A DNA stretch of 64,000 bases. It comes from Shewanella sp. OMA3-2 (GTDB taxonomy: Bacteria; Pseudomonadota; Gammaproteobacteria; Enterobacterales; Shewanellaceae). Made by a program: the position numbers and the translations under genes. The notes beneath the pieces are model-generated. The model saw only the letters and a list, made by a program, of their open reading frames with translations. It was not told the origin of the DNA and did no database searches. Shown here in pieces: positions 23,402 through 32,849 of the stretch. The stretch's first letter is position 1; the number at the start of each line of letters is the position of its first letter. The stretch lies in contig NZ_CP090974.1 in assembly GCF_021513195.1 (NCBI RefSeq), positions 1,314,001-1,378,000 of the forward strand. Reading direction: 5' to 3'.

Positions 23402-24201
23402 TTATTGTGCCGTCCAGGCACCATCCATAGGCAATGCAGAGCCTGTAATGCCTCTTGCTCCATTGCCACAAAGAAATAACACAAACTCACCGATTTCTCT
23501 GGGGGCTAACATTTCAGGTAACGGCTGCTTCGCGGTCACCAGTTGATATTTAGCATCGTCATAGCTCAAGCTTTTATTGGTTGCTATGGTGTCAATTTGT
23601 TTACTGATAAGCGGGGTATCAACCCACCCAGGACAAATAGCATTGACGGTAATACCCTGTTCAGCACATTCAATAGCAACTACTTTGGTTAAACCAACAA
23701 TGCCATGCTTCGCAGCGCAATAGGCTACTTTATTGGCTGAGGCGACTAAACCATGCACCGACGCAATATTAATAATCCGTCCCCAGTTTTTTTGTGCCAT
23801 TGCTGGCACCACTTTTTGAATGGTATGAAAAGCAGAAGATAAGTTAATTGCTATGATGTCATTCCACTTTTCTATCGGAAAATTTGCTACATCTTGTGTG
23901 TGTTGAATCCGGCGTTATTGACTAAAATATCAATACTGCCTAAGGCATTAACCGCAAGGTCGATAAATTCATGTATGCAATCAGCGTCTCTTAAATCGGC
24001 ATTGCTAAAAAAGCTGTTTATTTGGTATTGCGCCTGAAACTCAGCAGCTAAAGACAGTCCTTCAGCTTGGTCCATCAGACCATGTAATACAATATGACAG
24101 CCTTGCTCGGCCAGTACGCGAGCAGTAGCTAGGCCAATACCACTGGTTGAGCCGGTAATAAGTGCTACTTTGCCTTTTAGTCCTGTTTGTAACGTCGACA
24201 T
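23402..24201 (-). pseudogene. bdhA: D-3-hydroxybutyrate dehydrogenase, frameshifted
   Basis: A short-chain dehydrogenase reading in two frames. The N-terminal part (from ATG 24201, with AAGGA ribosome site) has the Rossmann motif TGSTSGIG and ends NNAGFNTHKM. The rest resumes in another frame as VANFPIEKWND and includes the catalytic YCAAK and the C-terminal SALPMDGAWTAQ typical of 3-hydroxybutyrate dehydrogenase. Restoring one base near 23905 (TTC CAA instead of TTC AA, coding strand) rejoins the frames as GFQHTQDVANFP. The enzyme converts 3-hydroxybutyrate to acetoacetate with NAD+. It is divergent from scoAB, which uses the product. The lesion may be real or a sequencing error. Confidence 0.88.
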
Positions 24202-24422
24202 AATCTTGCTTTCCTTCATTCAGTCACCACAATCGCAGTCGGTGTTAATTTTATTGTGGGCATTTTTAATAAAAAATGACCACAATAATCCAATTTATTA
24301 CAGGTAGCATAAAGCAATAATAACCATATTGAATTGGCACCTTAGTACCATAGGAACACGGCTGGTTTTCGGTAATAGTAGCTAACATAACTTATGAGTT
24401 AACCTTCAAAAGAGAGAGCTTT

Positions 24423-25142
24423 ATGTCTGGATTTAATAAAGTCGTTAACAGCTATACTGAGGCATTATCAGGTCTTGAAGATGGTATGACGGTTATTGCT
24501 GGTGGGTTTGGATTATGTGGCATTCCTGAAAACCTCATTAAAGAAATTAAAAGAATGGGCACCAAAAATCTGACCGTAGTATCCAATAATTGCGGCACCA
24601 CAGATTACGGCTTGGGCCTATTATTGTTTGATAAACAAATAAAGAAAATGATTGCCTCCTATGTGGGAGAAAACGCCAATTTTGAAGCTCAAATGTTGTC
24701 GGGTGAGCTTGAAGTTGAACTAACACCTCAAGGTACCTTAGCGGAAAAAATGAGAGCAGCAGGCGCTGGCATACCGGCGTTTTATACTGCTACAGGGTTT
24801 GGAACTGATGTGGCGATAGGTAAAGACGTCAAAGAGTTTAAGGGTAAAAGCTATATACTTGAGGAGTCGATAAAAGGTGACTTTTCAATAGTTAAAGCGT
24901 GGAAAGCAGATACGTTTGGTAACCTGGTTTTTCGTAAAACTGCCCGTAACTTTAACCCACTAGCAGCCACTGCAGGAAAAATAACCGTCGTTGAAGTTGA
25001 AATTATTGTTCAACCTGGAGAGTTACATCCAGATGAAATTCATACCCCAGGCATCTACGTTGATCGCCTTATTCAAGGCACGTTTGAAAAACGTATCGAG
25101 CAAGTGACCACCCGACCAGCAGCAATAAAAGTAGAGGTGTAA
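24423..25142 (+). CDS. scoA: 3-oxoacid CoA-transferase subunit A
   Basis: A 239-residue subunit of the succinyl-CoA:3-ketoacid CoA transferase family, with the typical [13 protein letters not shown] near 27-39, [11 protein letters not shown] and [15 protein letters not shown]. With subunit B it transfers CoA from succinyl-CoA to acetoacetate, the step after 3-hydroxybutyrate dehydrogenase in ketone body catabolism. The ATG is preceded by AGAGAGAG. The B subunit starts three bases after its stop, so the two are cotranslated. Length and motifs are normal. Confidence 0.92.
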   Translation: MSGFNKVVNSYTEALSGLEDGMTVIAGGFGLCGIPENLIKEIKRMGTKNLTVVSNNCGTTDYGLGLLLFDKQIKKMIASYVGENANFEAQMLSGELEVELTPQGTLAEKMRAAGAGIPAFYTATGFGTDVAIGKDVKEFKGKSYILEESIKGDFSIVKAWKADTFGNLVFRKTARNFNPLAATAGKITVVEVEIIVQPGELHPDEIHTPGIYVDRLIQGTFEKRIEQVTTRPAAIKVEV

Positions 25143-25145
25143 ATT

Positions 25146-25804
25146 ATGGCACTAACAAGAGAGCAACTCGCTAAACGTGTCGCCCAAGAACTTAAAGACG
25201 GCTACTACGTTAACCTAGGTATTGGCATTCCTACATTAGTCGCAAATTATATTCCTGATGGTATTGAAGTGATGCTGCAATCAGAAAATGGCTTGTTGGG
25301 TATGGGGCAATTCCCAACGGAGGATGAGGTTGATGCCGATCTTATTAATGCAGGCAAACAAACGGTAACTATGGCGACAGGCGCCGTTGTGTTTGATTCA
25401 GCAGAGTCTTTTGCCATGATAAGAGGCGGGCATGTAGATTTAACCGTTTTAGGCGCTTTTGAAGTCGATACTCAAGGAAATATAGCGTCTTATATGATCC
25501 TGGTAAACTGATAAAAGGCATGGGCGGTGCGATGGATTTGGTTGCAGGCGCTGAGAATATTATCGTGACCATGACACATGCTTCTAAAAGTGGTGAATCT
25601 AAGTTGCTGACAGAATGTACATTACCGTTAACGGGTAAGGCATGTATTAAGAAAGTGATAACTGATCTGGCATTTATTGAAATAAAGAATGGCAAATTTC
25701 ACTTACTTGAACGGGCACCAGGCGTCAGTGTTGAGCAAATTATCAAACTGACTGCTGGCGAACTTGTTGTACCCAGTGTTGTACCTGAAATGGTGCTTGA
25801 TTAA
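25146..25804 (+). pseudogene. scoB: 3-oxoacid CoA-transferase subunit B, frameshifted
   Basis: The first 119 residues match subunit B ([13 protein letters not shown], then SENGLLGMG with the catalytic Glu) up to IASYMI, where the frame runs into TGA. The remainder continues one frame over as [18 protein letters not shown] and on to VPEMVLD. One missing C in the run at 25499-25500 (CCC expected) accounts for the shift. The repaired protein would have about 219 residues, normal for the family. As written, the active-site Glu is kept but the C-terminal half is lost. An IS630 element begins nine bases after the stop. Confidence 0.88.
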
Positions 25805-25813
25805 TACCTGCTA

Positions 25814-25838
25814 GTACTAATTCCATTTAATTCTGACT
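25814..25838 (+). repeat. Left terminal inverted repeat of the IS630 element
   Basis: Begins GTACTAATTCCATTTAATTC. It matches the reverse complement of the right end (27275-27299) at about 18 of 25 positions. Confidence 0.7.
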
Positions 25839-26951
25839 GTTTAAAAACTTATAAGCTCGGTTGAGTTTCGACCAGGCGTTATCTACATCAAACATCCAAT
25901 TAATACTAGCCTTCTCGTTATTCCTGGTTGTTTCCCAAGCCTTAAGAGAAAGCCGCAGATCATTCCACGTGCCAATTCGTCTATCCAAACATTGTCTGTT
26001 CATCACGCCTATCTCAATTTCTACCATATTTAACCAACTGGCATGTTTTGGGGTGTAGTGAAATTCAATTTTCTTCAAGATACGCCGAGCTTCTGCTGCT
26101 GGATAAGCTTTGTATAAAGAGCCTGGGGAGTGCGTTGTGTAGTTGTCTAAAACCAAGTGGATTTTATCGGCATCAGGATAATGAACATCAACCAAATCCC
26201 GCATACACGCTGCAAAGTCTTCTCGTTTCTTGGTTGCTGTTGCTTTAGCATGTCGCCAGCCTCTATGCCTATCGTACATCAGATAGATATTGGCCACATC
26301 TTCACGCCGGTACTCGTAATCTTCTTTAGCTAAGTGTCCTGGCGAAGCTAATTTGGGCGGTTTCACATGTGACACCAGTTGTTTCATTGCTTCATCAAAA
26401 TTAACCACAGGATGTTTTTCATCCGCAGGCATTGCATAAATATCAAGTACCTCTTCCATCTGCGCAATGAAGTCGCTATCTAACTCGCCAATACACCACA
26501 TCTTCTTTTGCCATGGTTTTAATTCATTGTTTTTAAGCCGTTGACGGACGGTTTCCAGCGATACGCTTTCAAGCTCTGTCAGCGTAATTAATCTGTCTGC
26601 GATGAGTGATAATGTCCAGCGAGCGCGGCCATCTGGTGGCTCGCTACAAGCAATGCTAACTAATGTTGCATCATCATTAGCTGAGAGTAATTTGGGTTGC
26701 CCTGTTCGTTTTCCTTCGGCGAGTGCGACCTTCAGTCCTTCTTCTACGAAGCGTTTTTTGGTTCGGTAAATAGTAGAGGTACTGGTATTGAGTAACTGGC
26801 TGATATCTTTATCACTGTGTTGATGTTGGTTTGCAAGCAACAGTATGTTGGCTCGTTTTAACAAGCGAGCATTGTGTAGGCCCTTGCTTAATAAAGTCTT
26901 TAAGGTGTGCAGTTCTTCTTGGGTCAACTCTACAAGGTAAGTGATATTCAT
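25827..26951 (-). CDS. IS630-family transposase
   Basis: A 374-residue transposase. The N-terminal half holds a winged HTH (about 25-70, DKDISQLLNTSTSTIYRTKKRF) and a second HTH region (about 110-150). The C-terminal DDE domain has Asp in VVNFDEAMK near 195, Asp in LVLDNYTTH near 266 and Glu in SWLNMVEIE near 310, the order and spacing of IS630/Tc1-mariner enzymes. It cuts and reinserts the element at TA sites. Unlike some IS630 relatives it is encoded in one uninterrupted frame. Its ATG lies 52 bp from the divergent HTH gene. Confidence 0.95.
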   Translation of the reverse strand: MNITYLVELTQEELHTLKTLLSKGLHNARLLKRANILLLANQHQHSDKDISQLLNTSTSTIYRTKKRFVEEGLKVALAEGKRTGQPKLLSANDDATLVSIACSEPPDGRARWTLSLIADRLITLTELESVSLETVRQRLKNNELKPWQKKMWCIGELDSDFIAQMEEVLDIYAMPADEKHPVVNFDEAMKQLVSHVKPPKLASPGHLAKEDYEYRREDVANIYLMYDRHRGWRHAKATATKKREDFAACMRDLVDVHYPDADKIHLVLDNYTTHSPGSLYKAYPAAEARRILKKIEFHYTPKHASWLNMVEIEIGVMNRQCLDRRIGTWNDLRLSLKAWETTRNNEKASINWMFDVDNAWSKLNRAYKFLNSQN

Positions 26952-27003
26952 GGCATGATACTCTCATCTATCAAAGACGATAATTGATCACAAAGCCTTA
27001 AAA

Positions 27004-27267
27004 ATGTCGATCCCCACAGAGAAAAAAATTAATTCCGCATTTAGTGTGAAGCAAGGCCAATACCTTGCTTTCATTTATTATTACAGCAAAGTGAATGGGT
27101 ATCCGCCAGCTCAGGCTGATATCCAGAAGTACTTTGGTGTTTCAGCCCCAACAGTTCATCAGACAATTTTGAAGTTAGAAACAGACAAATTGATCAGCCG
27201 AACTCCGAGAGAAAGTCGTTCTTTGAAAGTATTAATAAAGACCGATGAGCTACCATTGGAATGGTAG
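27004..27267 (+). CDS. LexA-like winged-HTH passenger gene of the IS
   Basis: An 87-residue protein made almost entirely of one winged helix-turn-helix, comparable with the LexA DNA-binding domain: QGQYLAFIYYYSKVNGYPPAQADIQKYFGVSAPTVHQTILKLE (given here in part, about 17-60), then a basic wing SRTPRESRSLKV. It has no protease or dimerisation domain. It lies inside the IS ends and diverges from the transposase across 52 bp, so it could repress or tune transposase expression; that is inference. Its last codons and stop lie in a perfect 11-bp hairpin (27247-27270). Confidence 0.7.
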   Translation: MSIPTEKKINSAFSVKQGQYLAFIYYYSKVNGYPPAQADIQKYFGVSAPTVHQTILKLETDKLISRTPRESRSLKVLIKTDELPLEW

Positions 27268-27274
27268 CTCAATC

Positions 27275-27299
27275 GATCATAACTAAATTGAAATGGTAC
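27275..27299 (-). repeat. Right terminal inverted repeat of the IS630 element
   Basis: Read on the minus strand it begins GTACCATTTCAATTTAGTTA, pairing with the left end and abutting the TA at 27300-27301. Confidence 0.7.
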
Positions 27300-27367
27300 T
27301 AGATTAAGCAAATAGCGGCCAGTAACGAGAAGGTTTAGTATCAATGTTTCACTTAGTGAAGCTTTGT

Positions 27368-27434
27368 CCTGTTTTGGATACTCGCTGGCTCATCTACACC
27401 CGAATTATTGTCTCTTCGATTTAGCTTCATTGAT
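27368..27434. repeat. 67-bp direct repeat, copy 1
   Basis: Starts CCTGTTTTGGATACTCGCTG and differs from copy 2 (27634-27700) at about 6 of 67 positions. It lies in gene-free debris behind the IS element and has no coding frame of its own. Confidence 0.7.
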
Positions 27435-27633
27435 GGACAAAAACTGAGTAAGACTGAAACTCTATCTATAGGCTTGCTCAGCCTTACAGTTGGACAAAAG
27501 CGGGTTGGCAGGTTTCATTTTATAACAGTGTAACCAGATCCAATTAAAACCTCATAGATGTCAGATTGACTTCAAGTGCAAATGATCCCGCGAGACGCCG
27601 CAAGCACCTCCATGTAGGCTTAACCAAAACATC

Positions 27634-27700
27634 CCTGTTTTGGATACTCGCTGGCTCATCTGCACCTGAATCTTTGCCTCTTCGATTTAGCTTTATTGAT
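27634..27700. repeat. 67-bp direct repeat, copy 2
   Basis: The second copy of the repeat at 27368-27434, 266 bp downstream. It runs directly into the gene remnant ending at 27794. Apart from the two copies, the remnant and a GAGGGTAT-ATACCCTT hairpin near 27878-27903, nothing was recognised between 27302 and 28252. Confidence 0.7.
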
Positions 27701-27794
27701 AGCTGTGGCAAACGATAAACACAAGGCCTGGGATGACCCATCGGAAGCGTTAGGGCTTTTGACAATGGCCGAAGCAGACTACAAGCGAAATTAA
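27690..27794 (+). pseudogene. 3' remnant of an unidentified gene
   Basis: A frame encoding ANDKHKAWDDPSEALGLLTM and then AEADYKRN ends at TAA 27792-27794. The composition looks like a genuine protein C-terminus, but upstream the frame runs into the 67-bp repeat and then a stop at 27621. I do not recognise the family. It looks like the tail of a gene whose front was removed by rearrangement. Confidence 0.25.
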
Positions 27795-28252
27795 AAGCTG
27801 GATCGACCCCATCGAATTATGCGCTTTCAGCATTTTTCGTCTGGGGCGGCAGGGCCTAATTCTCACATGGAAAGTAAAGAGGGTATTGCTGCTGATACCC
27901 TTTTGGTCAGGTGTGGGCGAAGCGCCAAAACGTTGATTTTTTTAAAATGGTAAACAAACTTTGGGCACAAACATTTTAAGACTTCATTTTCTCTTTTTAA
28001 AATGCTGCTAAAAATGATCAAACGATATTCTAAATGAGCAGACTTTATGAAGGCTTATCAAACGTTAGTATAAACACACAACATTAAGTATCGACTACAC
28101 AAATCAGCTTGTAACGAAATGCCATTAAGCTGGCAATATTACCAACAAAAACAGTGGTTTTATTTGAACCTCTGTATAAAGTCAGTTAGTGTTTATTTTA
28201 TATACCACCACGCGAGTCATACTAATATGCTTGTTCTGCGATTTGAGGGTGT

Positions 28253-28480
28253 ATGCATCATTTTAATATAAGCCGTATTAATACTGATTTTGGTATCTTT
28301 CGTCTTTCAGGTATTTGGCAGGGTGAAAGCATAGATACTTCAAGCGTAGATGTGACAATGATAGAAATTATGGGAACTGACGGTTGGGTGTTGTTACATC
28401 AATTAAATGATATGACTATAAAGCTAATTAATGACTTAACACCGACTATTCATGCACACTTAACCGCTCAAAACGGGTGA
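28253..28480 (+). CDS. Small hypothetical protein
   Basis: A 75-residue frame with a reasonable ribosome site (GAGGGTGT just before the ATG). The product begins MHHFNISRINTDFGIFRLSG and has no signal peptide, membrane segment or recognisable motif. Its mixed polar and hydrophobic composition is protein-like. It lies between IS-associated debris and another small gene, so it may be a remnant of a larger gene. I do not know a homologue. Confidence 0.45.
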   Translation: MHHFNISRINTDFGIFRLSGIWQGESIDTSSVDVTMIEIMGTDGWVLLHQLNDMTIKLINDLTPTIHAHLTAQNG

Positions 28481-28593
28481 ATATACACGTTAGTGAATAG
28501 GGCGTTTACTTGCAGCAATATCACTTTAAAGCCTTAAAAAATGCTACAAGTTAACGTGTTTTTAATTTAAACAACGATATAAGGGATTTTTAC

Positions 28594-28815
28594 ATGAGCG
28601 ATAAAATTAACCCATCAGCGTTAAATGCATTAAAAATTGCCTTTACCTATATGCCAAAGTCAATTGAAGTCACTAAATATGAGTATGGTGATGATTACAA
28701 AAAAATCTTAGAACACATTGAAACAGTAAGAGAAATATTATTGATCAATGATGTTGATCCTGAAGAGGTTTATGGTGACATTAACCCTGAAAGTACGCCT
28801 AATTCCTCTTATTAA
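28594..28815 (+). CDS. Small acidic hypothetical protein
   Basis: A 73-residue acidic protein beginning MSDKINPSALNALKIAFTYM, with a helical centre (KYEYGDDYKKILEHIETVREILL) and an acidic tail, DVDPEEVYGDINPE. An AAGGGA ribosome site lies 9 bases before the ATG. It has no signal peptide. The start context and composition make a real gene likely. I cannot assign a function. Confidence 0.6.
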   Translation: MSDKINPSALNALKIAFTYMPKSIEVTKYEYGDDYKKILEHIETVREILLINDVDPEEVYGDINPESTPNSSY

Positions 28816-29234
28816 TTTGGTGATGTTAACTGCCGTCATTCAAATGATAAATTTTAGATGTTTGAGGCCGACTTACAATAGTGGGGGGGACAGATAGGCT
28901 ATTGAAATGAAAATGATACGCAGGAATATGACATAGTTTAAACTTGCCATAATTTGCTGGTTTCAAGGCAGTTAATCGCTATTGAATGACAAGTTTTTCC
29001 AATAATCGATTTTTGATTAAGCTTGGTCTAAAGTTATACATTAGATATGATTTAAAGTCGTTCAGATACTTTTTATAGGTTCTTTTTATAGGTTCTATGC
29101 CATAGTACTGATATTCGATGTGACAATATTAATAGCAATCCCAACTATGGGGTTGAATCTAAAATTATTATTTATAATCAATTGCCTATAATGTTGTTCA
29201 TGGTTGACGGAACTACACACTCACTAGAGACAAA
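28816..29234. other. Intergenic stretch upstream of the GGDEF-EAL gene
   Basis: About 420 bases without a convincing ORF. The only visible structure is a short tandem repeat, TTCTTTTTATAGG twice, around 29070-29095. It presumably carries the promoter of the downstream gene, but no clear hexamers stood out. Confidence 0.5.
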
Positions 29235-32200
29235 ATGAAATTACACCACTTTAGCCTACAAATGACTCTTTCATTATCCCTGATACTGTTGGGATTATAT
29301 GTATTATGCGGTTGGTCATTAGGCTCGGAAGTAATGGTACGCATTCTGTCTGGTTCTGTCGTTATGAGTATTAATGCCGCTAGCATGTTTATTATTGCTG
29401 GATTATGTTTATTCCCCGCTAACGGTAATTATTTGCTGTTACGTATACAAAGTATTCTGCCTTGGTTTCTGGTGTTATTACCCTGTGTGATCCTGAGTCA
29501 ACACCTGTTTGACTATAGCCTTGGTATTGACTGGGATAGTATCCATGTAGCAGTTAAAGATGGCAATCCACACCCAGGTCGCGTAGCCCCCAATACTTGT
29601 TTTGCACTTCTTTTAGCCGGTATCGCTTTCATTCTGGTCGCACGGTCTCAACTTAGCAGGTCTATTCATATCAGTTTAATGCTACTGATTGGTACTGTAT
29701 TTTTGATTGGAGTAACAGCATTACTGGGTTATGCATTGGATCTGGAAGGTATGTATCGAGTCGCTATGTATAACAAAATGGCTGCTACTTCAGCTTTTGC
29801 TATCACAGGGATTGGTATTGGGTTATGGCTACGTTTACCGCCAGCTTCACTATCGCATGTAAAGGATGTTGAGAGCCCAGATAAGCATATTATCCGAGTT
29901 GCTGCCGTTGTACTGACAATTGTTACTATTTTAACGGGTTTGATTGGGTTCAGCGTTTTAAGGCAAGGACTAGAACAGTCGATGTCTGATTCGCTATTAC
30001 GTACAACTAAAAACTACGCAACGACATTTGCAGTGTCTATTAACCAACAAGTTGAATTTGCTAATATTATTGCAACTCGTCCTGCACTACAAAAACACCT
30101 GCTGCGAATTAACGCTACGCCACAGGATACTGAAGTTATGAACTTGATTGACACTGTAGCAAAAAGTTTTCTGGTCAGAGGATTAAGCGGGATCCAGTTT
30201 TTTAATGCAAAAGGGGAATATTTATTAACAGCCGGTACTATGGTGCGAAAAGACGCTGTTATGGCTATACCACTACAAGGGACTGAAGATCACGCAGTGC
30301 TTCTTTGGCACAATGGCTTTGTTCTGTGGGTTGAAAAGTTCATAGTTCGTGATGGTCAGGTAATAGGTAAATTTATCACCGAGCAAAAAATGGATGCCTT
30401 AACAGAGATGTTATATGAGGCACAGCAAGGCAGTAAATCGATTGATACCTTGATTTGTGGTCGCGATAAAAACGATGCATTGTGCTTTGCTAGTCGCTTT
30501 TATCCGGCTAATTTGCGCTTTCCAATGTACAAAGATGGCCAGCTTAATTTAGCTATACCGCGGGCATTAATTAACGAACAAGGTGTAATTAAGGTCAATG
30601 ATTTACGGGGTATACCGGTTTTAGCGGCCTATACGCCAATTAGTCATTTTGGACTTGGTTTAGTATTAAAGGCTGACTCTGTTGAGTTTTATGCACCCAT
30701 CCGCGAACGATTTAATATGTTTGCTGGTCTGCTTTTTATAATTATTGTGATTGCAACTTTGATATTACGATCTCAAGTTCAGCCATTAGCACGCCGCTTA
30801 CACCAAGATCAGCAACGTATGCGAATTATTATTGATAGCTCACATGAAGCGTTTATTGAGATGGATCATCGTGGACTCGTAACTGATTGGAATATAGAAG
30901 CTGAAAAAACCTTTGGCTGGTCTAGTCAAGAGGCAATAGGACGAAAGCTTGCTGAATTGATTATTCCGTCGTCACTAGCACACAGCCATCAACACGGTTT
31001 GGAAAAATTCCTTAGCACAGGTCAAGGCCCTATGGTCGGCAAGCGTACGGAATTGACAGCGGTTGATCGTAATGGTATTGAATTTGTGGTTGAGATCACT
31101 ATTAGCGCACTTAAATCTAACGGTCACTATAGTTTCACGGCTTTTTTACATGATATTTCTGATCGTAAAAGAAGTGAAGTAGCATTACTTGCAGAGAAAG
31201 AATGGTTACGCGTGACACTGAGTTCTATTGGCGATGGTGTAATCACCACAGATACAAGCGGTAATGTGACGTTTTTGAACCCAGTAGCAGAAATGATGAC
31301 AGGCTGGAGTACCGAGCAGGCAATGGGTTTACCCTTAGTCACAGTATTTCAGATAATCAATGAAATAACCGGCGAAGCGGCACCTAATCCGGTTGAGGAA
31401 GCACTACTTACCCAACAGGTAGTAGAGCTTGCTGAAAATACCGTACTTATTCAACGTGGTGGGACTCAGTTTTCTATCGAAGATTCCGCCGCTCCAATCC
31501 GTGACCTGCAAGGCAATATTTTAGGGGTTGTGCTCGTGTTCCACGATGTTACCCAAGCACGTGCAATGGCTGCTGAGCTGCGTTTTCAAGCCAAGCACGA
31601 TTCATTGACAGGGCTAATTAATCGTCGTGAATTTGAACGTCGTGTTGAGCGAGCATTACAAACAAGCCAGCTACAAGATAAAACACATACCTTGTTATAT
31701 CTGGATCTTGACCAATTTAAGATTGTTAATGATACCTGTGGGCATGTTGCTGGCGATGAGTTATTACGACAGTTAACTACATTAATGCAGCAAAAACTGC
31801 GTAAAAGAGACACTTTTGCCCGACTAGGCGGCGATGAATTTGGTGTGTTACTGGAAGATTGTGTCACCGAACCCGCTAAAGTTGTGGCTGAGCAATTACG
31901 CCAAACGGTTGCTGATTTTCGTTTTGTTTGGCTTGATAAAGCGTTTCCAGTCGGGGTGAGTATTGGACTGGTTACCTTCAGTAATGATATACGCCTTTTA
32001 TCTGATATTTTACGAATGGCCGATGTAGCATGTTATGCCGCGAAAGAGAAAGGTCGTAATCGAATTCAAGTATATATGGCCGATGATGAGGAGCTTGCGC
32101 GCCGTAATGGTGAAATGAGCTGGATTGTGCGCATTAAGCAGGCACTGGATGAAAATAGATTTGTGCTTTATTCACAGCGCATCGCTCCACTGGGAGATGA

Positions 32201-32849
32201 CGCCGATAAGGGCGAGCATTATGAATTATTGCTTCGTATGAGTGATGGGAATAATACTATTATTCCCCCTATGGCGTTTATTCCTGCCGCAGAACGCTAT
32301 GGTATGATGCCGTTATTGGATCGTTGGGTTATTCGAACTGCATTTTCCCAGTACGAAACTCGACATGCGCTTGGTAGTAAAGTGACATGTTCGATTAATA
32401 TATCGGGAAAAACCATTTGTGATGATAGCTTTTTATCATTCGTGCTTGAACAATTTGAGCAACATAACATACCGCCAGAATGCATTTGTTTTGAATTAAC
32501 AGAAACCGCAGCGATAGCTAATTTAAATCAAGCCGCCATATTAATCCGTGATTTAAAAGCCATAGGTTGCCGCTTCTCTTTGGATGATTTTGGTAGTGGT
32601 ATGTCATCTTTTGCATATTTAAAACATCTTCACGTTGATTATTTAAAAATTGATGGTGAATTTGTCAAAGACATGCTTGATGATCCGATAGATCACGCCA
32701 TGGTGGTTTCGATAAACCATATTGGGCACGTGATGGGAATTAAGACCATTGCGGAGTTTGTCGAAAGCGATGCCGTTATGGCCGCACTAGCTGATATAGG
32801 CGTTGATTTTGCTCAAGGTTACGGTATCGAAGTTCCTAAGCCAGCATGA
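29235..32849 (+). CDS. Membrane PAS-GGDEF-EAL cyclic-di-GMP enzyme
   Basis: A 1204-residue protein: six or seven N-terminal membrane helices (to about 240), a periplasmic sensor segment (about 250-490) closed by another helix near 500, two PAS domains (about 535-640 and 650-770), a GGDEF domain (about 780-945) and an EAL domain (about 965-1204). The signature GGDEF is intact near 866 and preceded by an RKRD inhibitory site, so it looks like an active, product-inhibited diguanylate cyclase. The EAL motif reads ELL near 996, a variant that keeps the catalytic Glu, and DDFGSG is present near 1116. Its 3' end lies directly against a truncated kinase. Confidence 0.93.
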   Translation: MKLHHFSLQMTLSLSLILLGLYVLCGWSLGSEVMVRILSGSVVMSINAASMFIIAGLCLFPANGNYLLLRIQSILPWFLVLLPCVILSQHLFDYSLGIDWDSIHVAVKDGNPHPGRVAPNTCFALLLAGIAFILVARSQLSRSIHISLMLLIGTVFLIGVTALLGYALDLEGMYRVAMYNKMAATSAFAITGIGIGLWLRLPPASLSHVKDVESPDKHIIRVAAVVLTIVTILTGLIGFSVLRQGLEQSMSDSLLRTTKNYATTFAVSINQQVEFANIIATRPALQKHLLRINATPQDTEVMNLIDTVAKSFLVRGLSGIQFFNAKGEYLLTAGTMVRKDAVMAIPLQGTEDHAVLLWHNGFVLWVEKFIVRDGQVIGKFITEQKMDALTEMLYEAQQGSKSIDTLICGRDKNDALCFASRFYPANLRFPMYKDGQLNLAIPRALINEQGVIKVNDLRGIPVLAAYTPISHFGLGLVLKADSVEFYAPIRERFNMFAGLLFIIIVIATLILRSQVQPLARRLHQDQQRMRIIIDSSHEAFIEMDHRGLVTDWNIEAEKTFGWSSQEAIGRKLAELIIPSSLAHSHQHGLEKFLSTGQGPMVGKRTELTAVDRNGIEFVVEITISALKSNGHYSFTAFLHDISDRKRSEVALLAEKEWLRVTLSSIGDGVITTDTSGNVTFLNPVAEMMTGWSTEQAMGLPLVTVFQIINEITGEAAPNPVEEALLTQQVVELAENTVLIQRGGTQFSIEDSAAPIRDLQGNILGVVLVFHDVTQARAMAAELRFQAKHDSLTGLINRREFERRVERALQTSQLQDKTHTLLYLDLDQFKIVNDTCGHVAGDELLRQLTTLMQQKLRKRDTFARLGGDEFGVLLEDCVTEPAKVVAEQLRQTVADFRFVWLDKAFPVGVSIGLVTFSNDIRLLSDILRMADVACYAAKEKGRNRIQVYMADDEELARRNGEMSWIVRIKQALDENRFVLYSQRIAPLGDDADKGEHYELLLRMSDGNNTIIPPMAFIPAAERYGMMPLLDRWVIRTAFSQYETRHALGSKVTCSINISGKTICDDSFLSFVLEQFEQHNIPPECICFELTETAAIANLNQAAILIRDLKAIGCRFSLDDFGSGMSSFAYLKHLHVDYLKIDGEFVKDMLDDPIDHAMVVSINHIGHVMGIKTIAEFVESDAVMAALADIGVDFAQGYGIEVPKPA

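Larger units (their letters stand above)
25814..27299 (-). mobile_element. IS630-family insertion sequence
   Basis: An element of about 1486 bp flanked by TA dinucleotides (25812-25813 and 27300-27301), the expected IS630 target duplication. Its ends form imperfect terminal inverted repeats of about 25 bp. It carries an IS630 transposase on the minus strand and a small divergent HTH gene on the plus strand. The transposase is full-length and its DDE residues are present, so the copy may be active. It inserted just behind scoB without disrupting it. Confidence 0.85.

Noticed and set aside
27544..27765. Minus-strand ORF of 73 codons in the debris zone
   Set aside because: It runs antisense through the 67-bp repeat and has no protein-like start or motif.
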